DNA from: Guillardia theta CCMP2712
Lineage: Eukaryota; Cryptophyceae; Pyrenomonadales; Geminigeraceae
Assembly: GCF_000315625.1 (NCBI RefSeq)
Contig: NW_005434663.1
Coordinates: 527,081-591,080, forward strand
Direction of reading: 5' to 3'
Length of the DNA: 64,000 nt
Of the stretch, positions 48,129 through 58,671 are shown piece after piece. The position numbers were made by a program, and so were the translations under genes. The notes under the pieces were generated by a model, which saw only the letters and a list, made by a program, of their open reading frames with translations, made no database searches and was not told the DNA's origin. Numbering within the stretch: position 1 is the stretch's first letter; every line of letters begins with the position of its first letter.

Positions 48129-49081
48129 AGCCAGCAAACAGTCCACGACGAGGTTCGGAAGAGGTTTGACTGGCCACTTGTGGTCCTTTATGATCAGGAT
48201 CTTAATTACATATGATTGCATTTGGAGTAGTTCAATCAGCGTTGCTGCCATCCCCTCGGCGCCCCCCTTCCTGTCATCTATCCTGTTCCCTTGTTGATCC
48301 CTGTCCCTTCCACTCTTGTTCTTTCCCTCCTCCTCCTTCCCCTCCCTCCATCCAAGCTCTCCTACAAGTGCTTACCGCTCAACTCACTCCGCGCGTAGCT
48401 GCGTTGCCCTGGTGACCCTCCCCTCTTCTCCGCCTGGAACTCGCTCCTGGCCTGCTGCCTTCTCCCCGCGGAGACGATGGGAGGGAACATGCCGTCTGGC
48501 TCTGATCAACATACGTCAGCTCCTTTACAGCTGCTAGCTCATCCTACCATGACTTGGAGGAGCTCCTCGCCCAGGGTTCGCCTTCATCTGGAGCAGCCGG
48601 TAAGAGTCTCCTGGTCACTCGTGCCCACTCGCCTGCTGCTCGTGAACTCGCTGGATGAGGAATCGGAGGACGCGCTCGCGCTCGATCTTTCGCTCAGATC
48701 AGCTTGCTGCAAATCAGGAGGAGGAGGAGGAGGAGGAGGACGCGGAGGCGGGGATGGGGATGATAAGGAAGGGGAGGATGAAGCGCGGAAGCAGGAAAGG
48801 GGGGGGGGAAAGGGCATACGAGGTTCAGCTCATCGAGACGCGGTGGAAGAGCGTCCTCAGGCCTCCAACCAGACTCAGCAAGCTCGGGCAGACTGCTCTC
48901 TTCCAGCCAGGCATCCTGCGGCCAGATGAGAGCAAGGGAGGAGGCGATCAGAATGAAAGGATTGTGATGATGATGAGCAGGGGGTCATGGATAGAAATGA
49001 GATGATGATGAGGGTAACGAGAGAGAGGAGAGAGAGGGAGCGACAATGCTGGGGAAAGTGCGAAAGACGGGGAGCTGTAGA
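48129..49081. other. Region between eIF3j and CFAP157-like genes
   Basis: Plus-strand CT-rich DNA lies at about 48240-48450. A GAG-rich repeat at about 48715-48755 and a GA-rich tract at about 49010-49050 follow. A minus-strand stretch at about 48820-48925 (WLEESSLPELAESGW in one frame) could be a last exon of the CFAP157-like gene. Nothing else is supported. Confidence 0.35.
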
Positions 49082-50284
49082 TCACCTCTCCTCGTGTTTC
49101 GATGTACTGCTCTTTGATCTCGTTCGCAGCCTTCGCGAGGAATTCCACAAGCTGCAGGCTGAGTCACCGGGGAGCGCAAGAGGAGAGAGTGCGAACTTCG
49201 TCTTGAAGCGTCTCGATGCGGAAGAGCTCAACCGTCTTGGCCTCCAGCTCCCTTTTCGTCTCCTCCAGCTCCCTCTTGACCTCCTCAAAATCCTATCGAC
49301 ACATCTCATCGGGAGTTTCAAGTTCAGGCCGGTGCTCACCCTCTGCAAGCCGCTCACTTGCTCCCTGCACTTGCCCTCAGCGTCGTCGACTCTCGCCTTG
49401 CTCTCCTTCTCGTTCTCTTGTCTCGCTCCTTCCAAGGTCTTGACCTTGCCCAGCAAAGTCTTGATGGTCTTCATGTACGCATGGTTCCTCTTCACCAGCT
49501 CTGCCTCAGTCTGCTTGTGGAGCTCGAGATCTCGCCGGAGCATACGGTTCTCTTCCTCGAACTTGATGTTCTTCTGTAAGATCTTCTGAGACTCTTTGTT
49601 CTGGTACACCAGCTCGGCCGAAATTTTCTCGTTCTCCTGCATCGTTTGCTTCGTTCTGGACTTGAGCTGGTTGTCAGTCAGTTTCGTGAAGGTCGCCTTA
49701 ACTTCCTCGATCTTGAGCTCCATCTCCCTTCGAAGGGCCGCCTTCTCTTGCACAGTCTTCCTCTCGAGCTCCGCCACCACTTGCTCATGCTTCTTCTTCT
49801 CACGTGCGAGGTCGTTCTGGGCGTTTTCGAGCTCCTTTTCGATGTGGTGCTTCTTCTCAATGAACACGTTGAGATCCGATAGCTCCTTCTCATATCTCCC
49901 CACCTCCTTGGCCAACTTCGCCGTGATCTCCTTCGCCAGCTCCTTCTCCTCGTTGTGCTTCTCCTCCACCACTGCCTGATCGCTCTGTAGCTGGGTTTCC
50001 AAGTCCTTCACCTGCGCCTCGAGCTTTGCTATCGTTGAGCTCTTGGTCACGATCTCTTTGTTCAGGAAGGTGTACAGGTCGCGCTGCTCGAGCTGCTGGA
50101 GCTGGAGCTCTTCCTTGAGCTTCTTGTTCTCCTCCTGGAGGTCCTGCTGAGCTTTGATGGACTTGTCTAGCTTCTCCTTGATTGTGACGAACTCTAGGAC
50201 CTTTTCTGGTTGAGCTAGCACATCCGCGAATGGATTCGGCTCCTCGCCTCCTCCCGCCTCCTTCTTTCCGCCCTTTTTCGGCAT
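49082..50284 (-). CDS. CFAP157-like flagellar coiled-coil protein
   Basis: The start is ATG 50284 (MPKKGGKKEAGGGEEPNPFA), with a basic head like that of CFAP157. A long coiled coil follows (FVTIKEKLDKSIKAQQDLQE, DLYTFLNKEIVTKSSTIAKL, LRREMELKIEEVKATFTKLT, NQLKSRTKQTMQENEKISAE, LVKRNHAYMKTIKTLLGKVK). The segment LTDNQLKSRTKQTMQENE and the later RNHAYMKTIK match the layout of CFAP157, a basal-body or axoneme protein needed for flagellar structure. Toward the end two short introns can be placed: one after CREQVSGLQR (58 bp) and one of 45 bp that removes an in-frame TGA. The second leads into LVEFLAKAANEIKEQYIE. The last exon is not certain; the gene may extend to about 48820. BBOF1 is a related alternative. 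Confidence 0.7.
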   Translation of the reverse strand: MPKKGGKKEAGGGEEPNPFADVLAQPEKVLEFVTIKEKLDKSIKAQQDLQEENKKLKEELQLQQLEQRDLYTFLNKEIVTKSSTIAKLEAQVKDLETQLQSDQAVVEEKHNEEKELAKEITAKLAKEVGRYEKELSDLNVFIEKKHHIEKELENAQNDLAREKKKHEQVVAELERKTVQEKAALRREMELKIEEVKATFTKLTDNQLKSRTKQTMQENEKISAELVYQNKESQKILQKNIKFEEENRMLRRDLELHKQTEAELVKRNHAYMKTIKTLLGKVKTLEGARQENEKESKARVDDAEGKCREQVSGLQRVSTGLNLKLPMRCVDRILRRSRGSWRRRKGSWRPRRLSSSASRRFKTKFALSPLALPGDSACSLWNSSRRLRTRSKSSTSKHEER

Positions 50285-51227
50285 GGCGGAGGCTTCAACA
50301 AGTCTGATCTCTTTCACTCATCGGAGTCGAATCTAGCTCTTCTCCCCAGTCGCGTCGTGCCTGCATCTGAACTCGTTCTTCCTTCGGCTTAGGACCCTCT
50401 GTCGCACATGGCCGTCCTTAAACTCCGGAAGCACAGGAATAATCGGAGAGCCCTCAGCACAGCTGGACTGTTGCAATGGCTACGACCGGCTCCCCTCCTA
50501 CTCTACCTGCACAACAAGACTTTCAGTGGGAAACTATGGCCCGCTCACCTTCGTCACTTCCATCCAGCTCCCTCTCAGCGCTCCTCCTGCATCCTCTTGT
50601 TGCTCTCTCTACCCTCCCCTGCCCTGTCTCCTCCCCTGCCCACTGTGCTCCCATGTGCCGCTCTTCCCGGTACTCCTTCCCCCATCCTCTGACCGCCCCC
50701 CTCATTTCCACTCCTTCACAAGCGGCAGTTGAGGGTTCATTTTGTTCCATGGTTGGTGGAGGACAGCAAATACTGATATAGGGATTTTTTCACTGACCTT
50801 TGCAAGATACATCTGAGGCGGGTTTGGACTCCCTATAACTCTGAGGCGGATCATCATTTCTCTACGTCAGACTATGTGCCCCGTGTGGCAGCAAGACGAA
50901 TTAGGGAAGTGTATTAGCAGTGGATAGGGCAGAAACTAACGAGCGGACATGCCGCAAGAGGAGAGATGGCGGAGGCGTAGAAGAGATGGGCCAGAAAAGG
51001 CGGGTGGGAAGCGATGAGGGGAGGGGAGTGGCGGTGAAGGGAGCAAGTAGAAGGGGGGAAGGGAAGGGCGGTATGCAGAGCGAAGGTGTGCAAGAGAGGA
51101 TGAGGAGGGAGGAGGGGAGATGGATGAGTGGAGAGGAGCGACATATCTGATCTGACGAGTGGTGCCTGCACTTGGCAGGTCCGATGCTAACTTGAAAGGA
51201 GACTTGAAAACAATTCAAGGGGGAAAC
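50285..51227. promoter_or_regulatory. Divergent promoter region, CFAP157-like / 51228 gene
   Basis: C/T-rich at about 50540-50720 (TCCTCTTGTTGCTCTCTCTACCCTCCC and similar) and G/A-rich at about 50940-51130 (GAGGAGAGATGGCGGAGGCG, GTAGAAGGGGGGAAGGGAAG). Purines are on the sense strand of each neighbour. No gene is seen between. Confidence 0.5.
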
Positions 51228-54200
51228 ATGCCGAGCTTCATGGAGTTTGTTCTGAAGCCTGTGCTGCTGGACCAACATCTTCAAGGCCTCAAGACAGACA
51301 GCAAGCTGAAGCCAGATGCCCACGAGCTGCTGCAGTCTCTTGTTGAGCTCGCGCAGAACCAGGAGTCAGAGTTGCAGAAAGCCACCGATCCCACGATTAA
51401 GGCAGAATGTAAGTCGTCACAAGCCTTCGCTTTCAATCTGGCGGCAAGAGTGGTTCTCAAAGCAGGTATGACTTGACTTTGCATGTTGGTCTGGCGCATC
51501 AGTTGTCCATGAGACGCTCTCCTTCGCCTCTCACCTCCAGCGCTGTGACATGAAGACAGGACTGACCCTCGAGGACATCGAGCATGGCATTCCGCATGCT
51601 CAGCAACTCACTTTGCTAAAGCACACCCACGCACTTGAGCCTGAAAATAGAATCCTAGAATGCGACATCCACCGTTGGGTTCTCCGCTCCATGGTGCGGG
51701 GAGAGGACCGAGGAGAAGAGAGCGTAGAGCAGTCCGCGAGCTTCCTCTCTCAGTACCTCGAGGATTACTCCAACTCTCACGATTGCACTGCTGGCAAGGA
51801 AACAAGTGAAGCTGATTGTTGATTCGGTTTAGAATCGATGCCCTGATGCTTTCTTACAGTGACCATTCAAAACTCGATGCTTCGCGCTCAAGTCCATACC
51901 TTTGCGCTGTCAGTCACGATCTAGCTGAATGGTTCTTTCACTGCGGAAATTTCAAGCGAGCCGAGCAGGTCAGGGCTGAAATCCATCGGGTTCCGTTAGG
52001 TTCTTCGATTGATGGTTTTCCTACAGCTCTTCCGCCTCTCGCTAGAGTTCAACGATGACTTGAAGACGTTGACGGACAGGTTTGAATCTGAACCCAACAC
52101 AACCGAGTCGCTGAAGTCCTGGGACAGCGCCAAGGACTCTTCCGAGCAAGCGGCTCTTTCAATCGTCAAGGATCACATCGATCGTTGTAGGGTACTCCCA
52201 CACCGCCTCGCCGCGCTTGCTCTGGCTCTAAGGATGCTGCGACTGTCAACGGTCTGTGTTGAACGAGGACATGCTCCTGTCCTCATGACTTTGCCAGCCG
52301 GATGCGCCGCCGACGCCGTTCCATGGTATTCGGAGAGGGAAGGCCGCAGCTCGACCGGAAGCCTCGGAACCTGCCGAGGACGGTAGCGCTCATTGCACAA
52401 GATCTTGTTGTCATGCTCACGAATGTTCTGAAAGAATTGGAAAACTCGAAAGACGTCGACATGCAGATGAAGGGCGCGGCGATGACGGGCAGCGGTGAAT
52501 CACCCTCAACCTCCGTGTTCCTCGTTTCCCGGGCTGACCTGACTGGTTGACAGGCTTGATGATCCTTGCTGCAGAGCTCCTGCGGCTGCAGAACAAGAGC
52601 GAGTTGCTCCTTGACCTGCTCCACCTCGACAACGCGCTCAGGCTGTCAGCGCAGGTGATACTGCAAACCAGCAGAAGACTCGATTTTGACGCTGTTGCTG
52701 CTTCCAGAATGCGATGAGCAGAGCCGAGAGCTCTTCCTCTGCTGAGAACGGATTCTTTGCGAAACTCTTTGCCGAAGGAATCGAGGGCATCTCCCCGCTC
52801 CCTTGGCCTTACAGGCAGCACCTGATGTGCTCCATTCCGGACAGCCAGTCATCAGATGAGGAGGAGGATCAGGAGAACATTCAACTCTCCTTCTCCGCTG
52901 CAAATTGTATCGCTGCACTGACTGGAGCGTCCGCTGCATCTGCATACGTAATGAGCTCTATCCTGTCTGTCTTTATTGTCATCCTGATGGAATTCGATTG
53001 GCCCCTTCTGTCATCTTGCGCTCTTCTCGCCTTCTGCTTCTGATGGTTTCTGCTCTAGGTTGGGCTGAGGATGAGACATGACCTGATGACCGTGAATCAG
53101 CCTTATTTCCAAGCAGAAGAGCTTTCTGTCTCGGCCGAAAGCCACAAAGATCAAATCACCCGCAAGAAGAACATCCGCGCTGTCATTCAGGCTGCGAGGC
53201 GAACTATGGACGTGAGAATCTTTTCGAGATGTTCTTTACGTGACAAGAGATGTTCTAAAGGTCCTCGTGAGCGCTGAAAATCAAGAGAACTGCACAGAGA
53301 TGATCAACAAAACGCTCCCTGCAAAGCTCCAACAAAATCTCAAGATGGGTCCCATCCTTGTCAACGCGTTTCTCGCAGCCTCTGAGCACGGGGTAAGACC
53401 CTGTTGGGTGTTGGCATTCTGTTGATGTTCTATGTAAGGCGACCAAGCGAGCGAGGAATATGCTGGAAATTGCAATCGATCAGTTGCAGATGGTTCTTTC
53501 TGAGACAGAGGAGGAGGGAAAGGCAGGTGACAAGCGGTCGAGGCATGGGGATGGTGAGGAAATGCAATCCGACCAAAACAAGGCCGGGCCAAGCTCTGCA
53601 AACAAGCGGAAGTGCAGAGAATCTTTCATTGCTGGGCTGCTCTACAAGCGCAAAGAGGTTTTCAGTGACGAGCAGCTGAAGCATTCTTGCTTCTCAGCGG
53701 GGGAGATAGGGATCAACGTCCGAGAGTCGGCAAGCAAGACATGGAATGATGTGGAGGGCAAATGCAGGGAGCTAGGCGAGATGTCTCTGGGGATTGGAAG
53801 GTCGCCAGAGCTCTCAGACGAGCAGATTGAGAGCTTGTCTACCCTCCTTGATGGGATTGTGCTGGCGGCATCGGAAGCCGGTGGTCATTGGATCTCTCAC
53901 GAGTACCCGCAGCAAGGATGGTTCGATGCTCTCTCGGGTAGGAGACGGGTGGGTCTGCCTCTTGTGCTGACTGGAGTCTGCAAGGGATGTCGACGGAGTC
54001 GCTATCGGCCGCGTACTCGCTGTGCCGAAGGCTGGAGGGAGACTCGAGGGTGAAAGGGATCTTTGCGTCCTCGTTGGAGGACGTCAAGTCGAAGAAGAAC
54101 CCGTACGCTGATGTGCGGATGCTGATGCTTCGCGCCATCCTCATGATGTGAGCCTTGTATCCTCAACTCGCTGCGCTGACCGCAGGCCTCCTGCAGCCTC

Positions 54201-55150
54201 CAAGAGCGGGAACAATCCGAGGCGAAATGGGCCATCGAAGGAGCGAAGCTCGCGCTGACGGGAGGGAACGCCAAGGTGGGACGTGCGGTTGCGCCGGAGG
54301 GCCTGACATGTCGCGCAGATCGCGATAAGATGCCTGGTGATGTCCGCCCTGAACCTTTTAGGAGGCGACGAGTCTGGATTTCGATCCTCGCTGATAGGGA
54401 CCAATCGCGTTCCTGTCCTGCCCAAGAATCTGACAGAGCTCCTGATCGAATGCCTGTGAGCTGCTTCCTCTGCTCTCCTTGTCTTGGACTACCCGTGTTC
54501 CATCCCTTGCTCTTGGTGTTCACGTGTCGGCCGCAGGTGCAAGGCGAGCTGCGGGGCAGACGCCATCATCGTCTCACAGATGCAGGTGTGTGAGCACGAA
54601 GCTTGTACACCTTCCTCCTCAAACTGCCTGCTGCCATCTTGCATATCATCCTGACGTCATCCTCTCCAGACGGAGAGTGCCCTGCGCCTCTACTTCAAGT
54701 GAGCTCTGATTCTCTCCTCTCCTCGCTCGTTCACCTTGTGCGATGTGCAGGCACTGCAGCGAGCTGGACATGAAGCATGCGATGTGGCTGGTACCTTCTT
54801 CCAGCTCTCCTCCTCCTCCTCCTCCTCCTCCTCCTCCTCCTCCTCCTCCTCCTCCTCCTCCTCCTCCTCCTCCTCCTGATAGTTTCGCGCTCACAGTGGA
54901 ACATGGACGTTATGGAGAGGCTGATGCAGTCACTGTACGCCATGGCGGCGCTTGGACCGAAAGTTCTCATACTCGTTGCAGGGATGCCAAGAATGATCAA
55001 CGAAGAGTAGGGTGGGTGCTGGAAGCGCTCTCACGGCCTCAGCTCAACTGTACGCCCTGCTCCCTTCTGGACCCACACCTGACAAGCATCCCAGGCAGCA
55101 ATGCCGAGACCATCAGGGCGAGCTTTGCTCTGCAGCTGATGCAACAGTAA
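51228..55150 (+). CDS. Large helical protein, possible Integrator subunit 8
   Basis: Start MPSFMEFVLKPVLLDQHLQG, stop TAA at 55148-55150. At least ten exons lie between. Helix pieces include HELLQSLVELAQNQESELQK, FAFNLAARVVLKA, VSHDLAEWFFHCGNFKRAEQ, LRMRHDLMTVNQPYFQAEEL, GPILVNAFLAASEHG and NMLEIAIDQLQMVLSE; the last is WNMDVMERLMQSLYAMAALG followed by ETIRASFALQLMQQ. The opening (a helix ending LLxQHL), the middle TPR-like DLAEWFFHCGNFKRAE and the ending resemble INTS8. INTS8 is the Integrator subunit that recruits PP2A to paused RNA polymerase II. That resemblance is by eye and could reflect general TPR content. Part of the 54800-54885 repeat lies in an intron. The exon joins are only partly fixed. 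Confidence 0.5.
54808..54877. repeat. (TCC)n trinucleotide repeat
   Basis: About 23 tandem TCC/CCT units, in an intron between the exons encoding ELDMKHAMWL and WNMDVMERLM of the 51228 gene. Confidence 0.9.
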
Positions 55151-55296
55151 GCTGACGATGTGTGCACACAGAGTTTTAACTTGCTCGATCAGGTTCTTGC
55201 TTTATTTGCTTCGACAGTTCTCTTAATCATTCTACAAACCTTTCAATTCCTTTGCATTGCTGTCTACAAGGGTTCGCCAGCAAGCGGATCTGTTCC

Positions 55297-55782
55297 TTAG
55301 CAATGAAGATGTATCTTCGGTGTATGCTTTCTACCCCAGCCCGCTGTTCCGCCCTCAACGTGTCCGAAATCGCTATCTACCATCAGATCACCGTTTGGGC
55401 AGAGATTTGCTGCTCCCCATTCCGTGGACAAGTCCTCTCCGAACGATCTAGAGTAGTCGGAACCGAAACTGAACGACGAGAAAGAAGAGGTACTACTCTC
55501 ATTGCTGGAGCTCCCACACAAAGATCTCTCGAAATTCTGCACGTACAAGTTTCGGACCAGATGTCGAGCCTCTTCGAGTTGCTCTCCTCCGTTGGAATCC
55601 CGACGAAGCTGTTCGTCCAACTCTGGCTTGGCTTGTTGATGTATGTCCTGGTGGCTGCCCCCCATCATTTGGATGAGCATCAACCCAACAACATGATGGT
55701 GATCTGATCCAGCATCACATCTTCCTTCCTCTAGCCTCTCTTCCTCATCTTCTCTCCTGTTCCCCGTCCTCATTGTCGCCAT
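55297..55782 (-). CDS. Uncertain single-exon ORF, acidic
   Basis: An open frame of 161 residues from ATG 55782: MATMRTGNRREDEEERLEEG, then HHHVVGLMLIQMMGGSHQ, a helical ELDEQLRRDSNGGEQLEEAR and a Ser-rich stretch (SSSNESSTSSFSSFSF). There is no known family. The upstream DNA (55810-55900) is C-rich on the plus strand, i.e. G-rich on this gene's sense strand, as in front of other genes here; that modestly supports a real gene. The opposite strand is also open (55252-55707), so chance is possible. Confidence 0.35.
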   Translation of the reverse strand: MATMRTGNRREDEEERLEEGRCDAGSDHHHVVGLMLIQMMGGSHQDIHQQAKPELDEQLRRDSNGGEQLEEARHLVRNLYVQNFERSLCGSSSNESSTSSFSSFSFGSDYSRSFGEDLSTEWGAANLCPNGDLMVDSDFGHVEGGTAGWGRKHTPKIHLHC

Positions 55783-55809
55783 CGCCGCGATCGCACCCTG
55801 GAACCAAAA

Positions 55810-56320
55810 CAAACCACCCCACTGATATTAACTTTACCACCGGTGCAAGGTCTAACCCACCCCCACCCTCACCCCCAGCGGCTAAAGGATATTAATTACT
55901 TCTACCACCACCAGTTTCACTACAGCACTGTAAGTGATCCCTTGATGATCAAAGGGTGGGCGCCGGCACAGGGGTGGTACCTGTACCCCCACCGAACCGT
56001 ACTGCAGTAGTGGATACGGTCAGCAACCCTGGTTCCGATATGGTTTCATACGGGGTGGGGGTACAGTATCGGTTCAGCGATGAAAAAAAATTGGAACGTC
56101 GGATATCGGGATCTTTTAGCAGGTTCTTGGTTAAAATTTAAGAGACTTCCCCTTAATTTAAGCCGGTGCCTGTGACTCAGTGACGCGGCCTGAGTCACGT
56201 TCAAAAGCCGATTTCGTACCCGGGGCCTGATAACTCAGTGGAGCTCGACAACACTCTATAGAACAAGTGACTATCGTATGATTATTACATGCGCAAAGCT
56301 GAAAGAAGGAAGAAGCCTCA
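55810..56320. other. Intergenic region with inverted repeats
   Basis: C-rich words (ACCACCCC, CCCACCCCCACCCTC) occur to 55900. At about 55965-56070 a pair of inverted segments shares CTGTACCCCCACC and its complement GGTGGGGGTACAG. At about 56169-56198 lies a second inverted repeat, GTGACTCAG ... CTGAGTCAC. No gene is seen. Confidence 0.5.
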
Positions 56321-58404
56321 TCATGTGACTGCTTCCTCAACGGTTAGCTCGGACTCCTTGCTTGCCTCTAGTTCTGGTGCCGCTCGTGCATCTACTCGTC
56401 GATCATGCAGCAAGGCAGCCAACTTGGCTCCCAGGCTCTCTAGGAACATGCGAGCGAAGCCTCGTCCCACTGTGATTGACATATAGTCCATGAGCTGAGG
56501 AAACGCATCCCAGATGGCCGGGTCAGTCACAAGGAGCTGGCGGTCGGGGTTTCTGCCGGAGAATCTTGACTGATAGATTTCAGCAGCTGCCTCGCTCTGC
56601 ACGAAGAATACGAAGAGCGCGTTGTCGGCCAGCGGCACCCGGATCTCCTGATCCATGCAGAATCTCACTGTCACCGAGATGGAGTTGAGAAAGCGTTGCA
56701 TGTTCTGCGCCTCGCAACTTGGAGTGATAGCAGAAGTTTCGCACGTCACAAAGATCACCTCGAAGCCCTTAGCGAGCTCTTCCTGAGCCAGGAGAATCGG
56801 AGCAAGGTGAGGGCTGTGCAGCAAGCGAACATCCGCCCTCTTAAGGATACCGAATGACGCCTGACAGGTAACAAAGCCAGTGAGCATATATACATTCACC
56901 CATGGTGGATTAGGAAAGGCTCCCAAGCAAGCATAGTCTGAGCAACTTGGCCACAGAGGGTCAAACGAAGCTTTGATTTTGCTGGTCGTGTTTGATTTGC
57001 TTCCCGTGCTTTGAAACCATGTAGAACAGTTGCTGAGAGTTTGTTTGGAGATCCAGTTGGAAAATTCGTGTGGACTGATGAAACCTGAATCATTTCCATC
57101 TATTTCTTGAAACAAATGATCGCTAACTGCCGTTGATTTGCTTTCCTGAGGTTGATTGCAACTAATGGCACAGTTGACAAATGGCAAGATTGTAAGTACA
57201 ATGCAAATCAAATAGCAAAGCAAGCAGTACAATAGCTCGTGAGGAACGGCAAAAAGCGGATGAAACTCACTGCCATCGTCTGTGATGTAATGCAGGCCTG
57301 ATGACGTGGCATCTGCAGGTAGAAATGGCTTGCCTTTGAGTGAGTACCATGCATGTCTGCCGACTATGCTTCGAATCCTCGCGCTGGAGGTTGCGATGCT
57401 CCGTTGATGCGAGACGGGCTGTTGCAGCCACCAGGTGGCTATGAAGTCTGATCCAGAGCCCTGCAGGCAAATCATCTTGCGTCGATGTGCTGCAGAAGCT
57501 CTTCGACAGAGGTAACCACATGCCTCCCATGCTCGCGCAGAATCCTCTCGGCATCTTGTGGGGAAGCTCCAGCGTTCCAGTCCATAGATCCGTCTACGAA
57601 GAACACACTGCGAGCTGGATCCATATCTAGAGTCGAAAGAAGCTCTATACAGCAATTTACACTACTCAGATAGTTGGGATTCACTATGGCGATCACAAAC
57701 AGAACTTGCTTCGGCACTGCGTAGATCATGTCTTGGAGGCTGTGAGCGTTTTCCATCCGATACACATCCAGCCAGACATGGATGCCGAGGTGAGACAGGC
57801 AGCTTGTCAGTGACCATGCCAGCTCCTGACTCTTCCAATTATACGAGATCATGAAGTGAAACGATTGCACAGGCGCGAGATGCTGTAGCTTGATTATTCT
57901 GCCCGACCGCTTGATGATGAGTCCTGTATGAGTGAGTACATACGCTAAGAAGATGAAAACTGCGGACAACAAACATAAAAGTTGCCATATCACCAAGCCT
58001 GGGTTGAAGATGTAAAAGAGTCGTCGGAGGAAAGAGCCGTTTTTCACTGAATCGGACGCAATAAAGAGCATTCCGACCATCGTGATCATCAAAAGAGCCA
58101 AAAGCTGCTGCATTGCTGAAAAAATCGGGGCTTCAAGTGCTGGCATGCCGGAGGATCTTTTGCTAACAGGAGCTACGATCTTCCCTACCTGCTTGCTATC
58201 AGGCAGCACCTGCAGTAGGTAGTCTCCCATCAGTATCGACTTCCTCCACCACACTGCGAACGGGTTGACCAGAGGAGGTCTGAAGCGATCTTGCTTGAAA
58301 CCCACAGGGCGAGGAGGTATGAAGCTCGTATCGTTCCTGATCCTCTCAACGAGCTCCAAAGCTCCTGGCCCTCCGTCGGGAGCATGATCCAGACCGACAA
58401 ACAC
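56321..58404 (-). CDS. TIR-domain multi-pass membrane protein with EF-hand-like loop
   Basis: Two exons (58404-57520 and 57460-56321; 59-bp intron) encode at least 674 residues; the N-terminus is incomplete because no ATG starts the first exon. Two hydrophobic helices (LLALLMITMVGMLFIAS; LVIWQLLCLLSAVFIFLAYV) come first. A TIR domain follows (about residues 180-285): FHFMISYNWKSQELAWSLTS, HLGIHVWLDVYRMENAHSLQ, VLFVIAIVNPNYLSSVNCCI-EL and a final strand SVFFVDGSMDW. The Glu after CCI sits where NAD-cleaving TIR enzymes such as SARM1 hold their catalytic Glu. A third hydrophobic region comes next (ELLYCLLCYLICIVLTILPF), then a calcium-loop-like DGNDSGFISPHEF and a cytosolic or lumenal C-terminal domain of about 270 residues that I do not recognise. 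It may be a membrane-bound NADase or a TIR scaffold in stress or defence signalling; this is inferred. Confidence 0.75.
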
Positions 58405-58671
58405 TCCACAGGCTGGGTGCTTGAGGGACGAGCCTGCGCTCTCTGCTTCCTACGCCTCGAGCAGGAACGAGGAAGGGATCTGACTCAGGCTCCTGTGCTA
58501 TCCCGTGCGTTCCTCGCCCTCGGCTCCTCACCATCCTCCCGCTAATCCTCCCTCCCAGCTCACCTCCAGCTCTGCATTCCGGGGAGTGTAACGTCCGCGC
58601 CACTCGTTACACCAAAATACAAGTCCGCCTCGGAGGCGTGGCAAATTTCAACCGCCGGCGGGTCATGCTCG
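58405..58671. other. Short divergent gap, TIR gene / ankyrin-PIG gene
   Basis: Probably holds the 5' exon of the TIR gene and both promoters. A minus-strand AG acceptor (GAGCGCAG) near 58440 supports an upstream TIR exon. No clear strand-skewed tract is visible. Confidence 0.35.

Noticed and set aside
48477-48929. Plus-strand open frame of 150 residues
   Set aside because: Low-complexity (Gly, Glu, Arg) translation of a GAG repeat; no start context or domain.
49082-49200. Frameshift or premature stop in the CFAP157-like gene
   Set aside because: A 45-bp GT-AG intron removes the in-frame TGA and restores the family sequence; introns this short are normal here.
54731-55000. Poly-Arg, poly-Gly and poly-Pro frames
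   Set aside because: Translations of the (TCC)n repeat, which lies in an intron.
55252-55707. Plus-strand open frame of 151 residues
   Set aside because: Overlaps the minus-strand ORF 55297-55782. No domain, and the upstream base skew fits the minus strand better.
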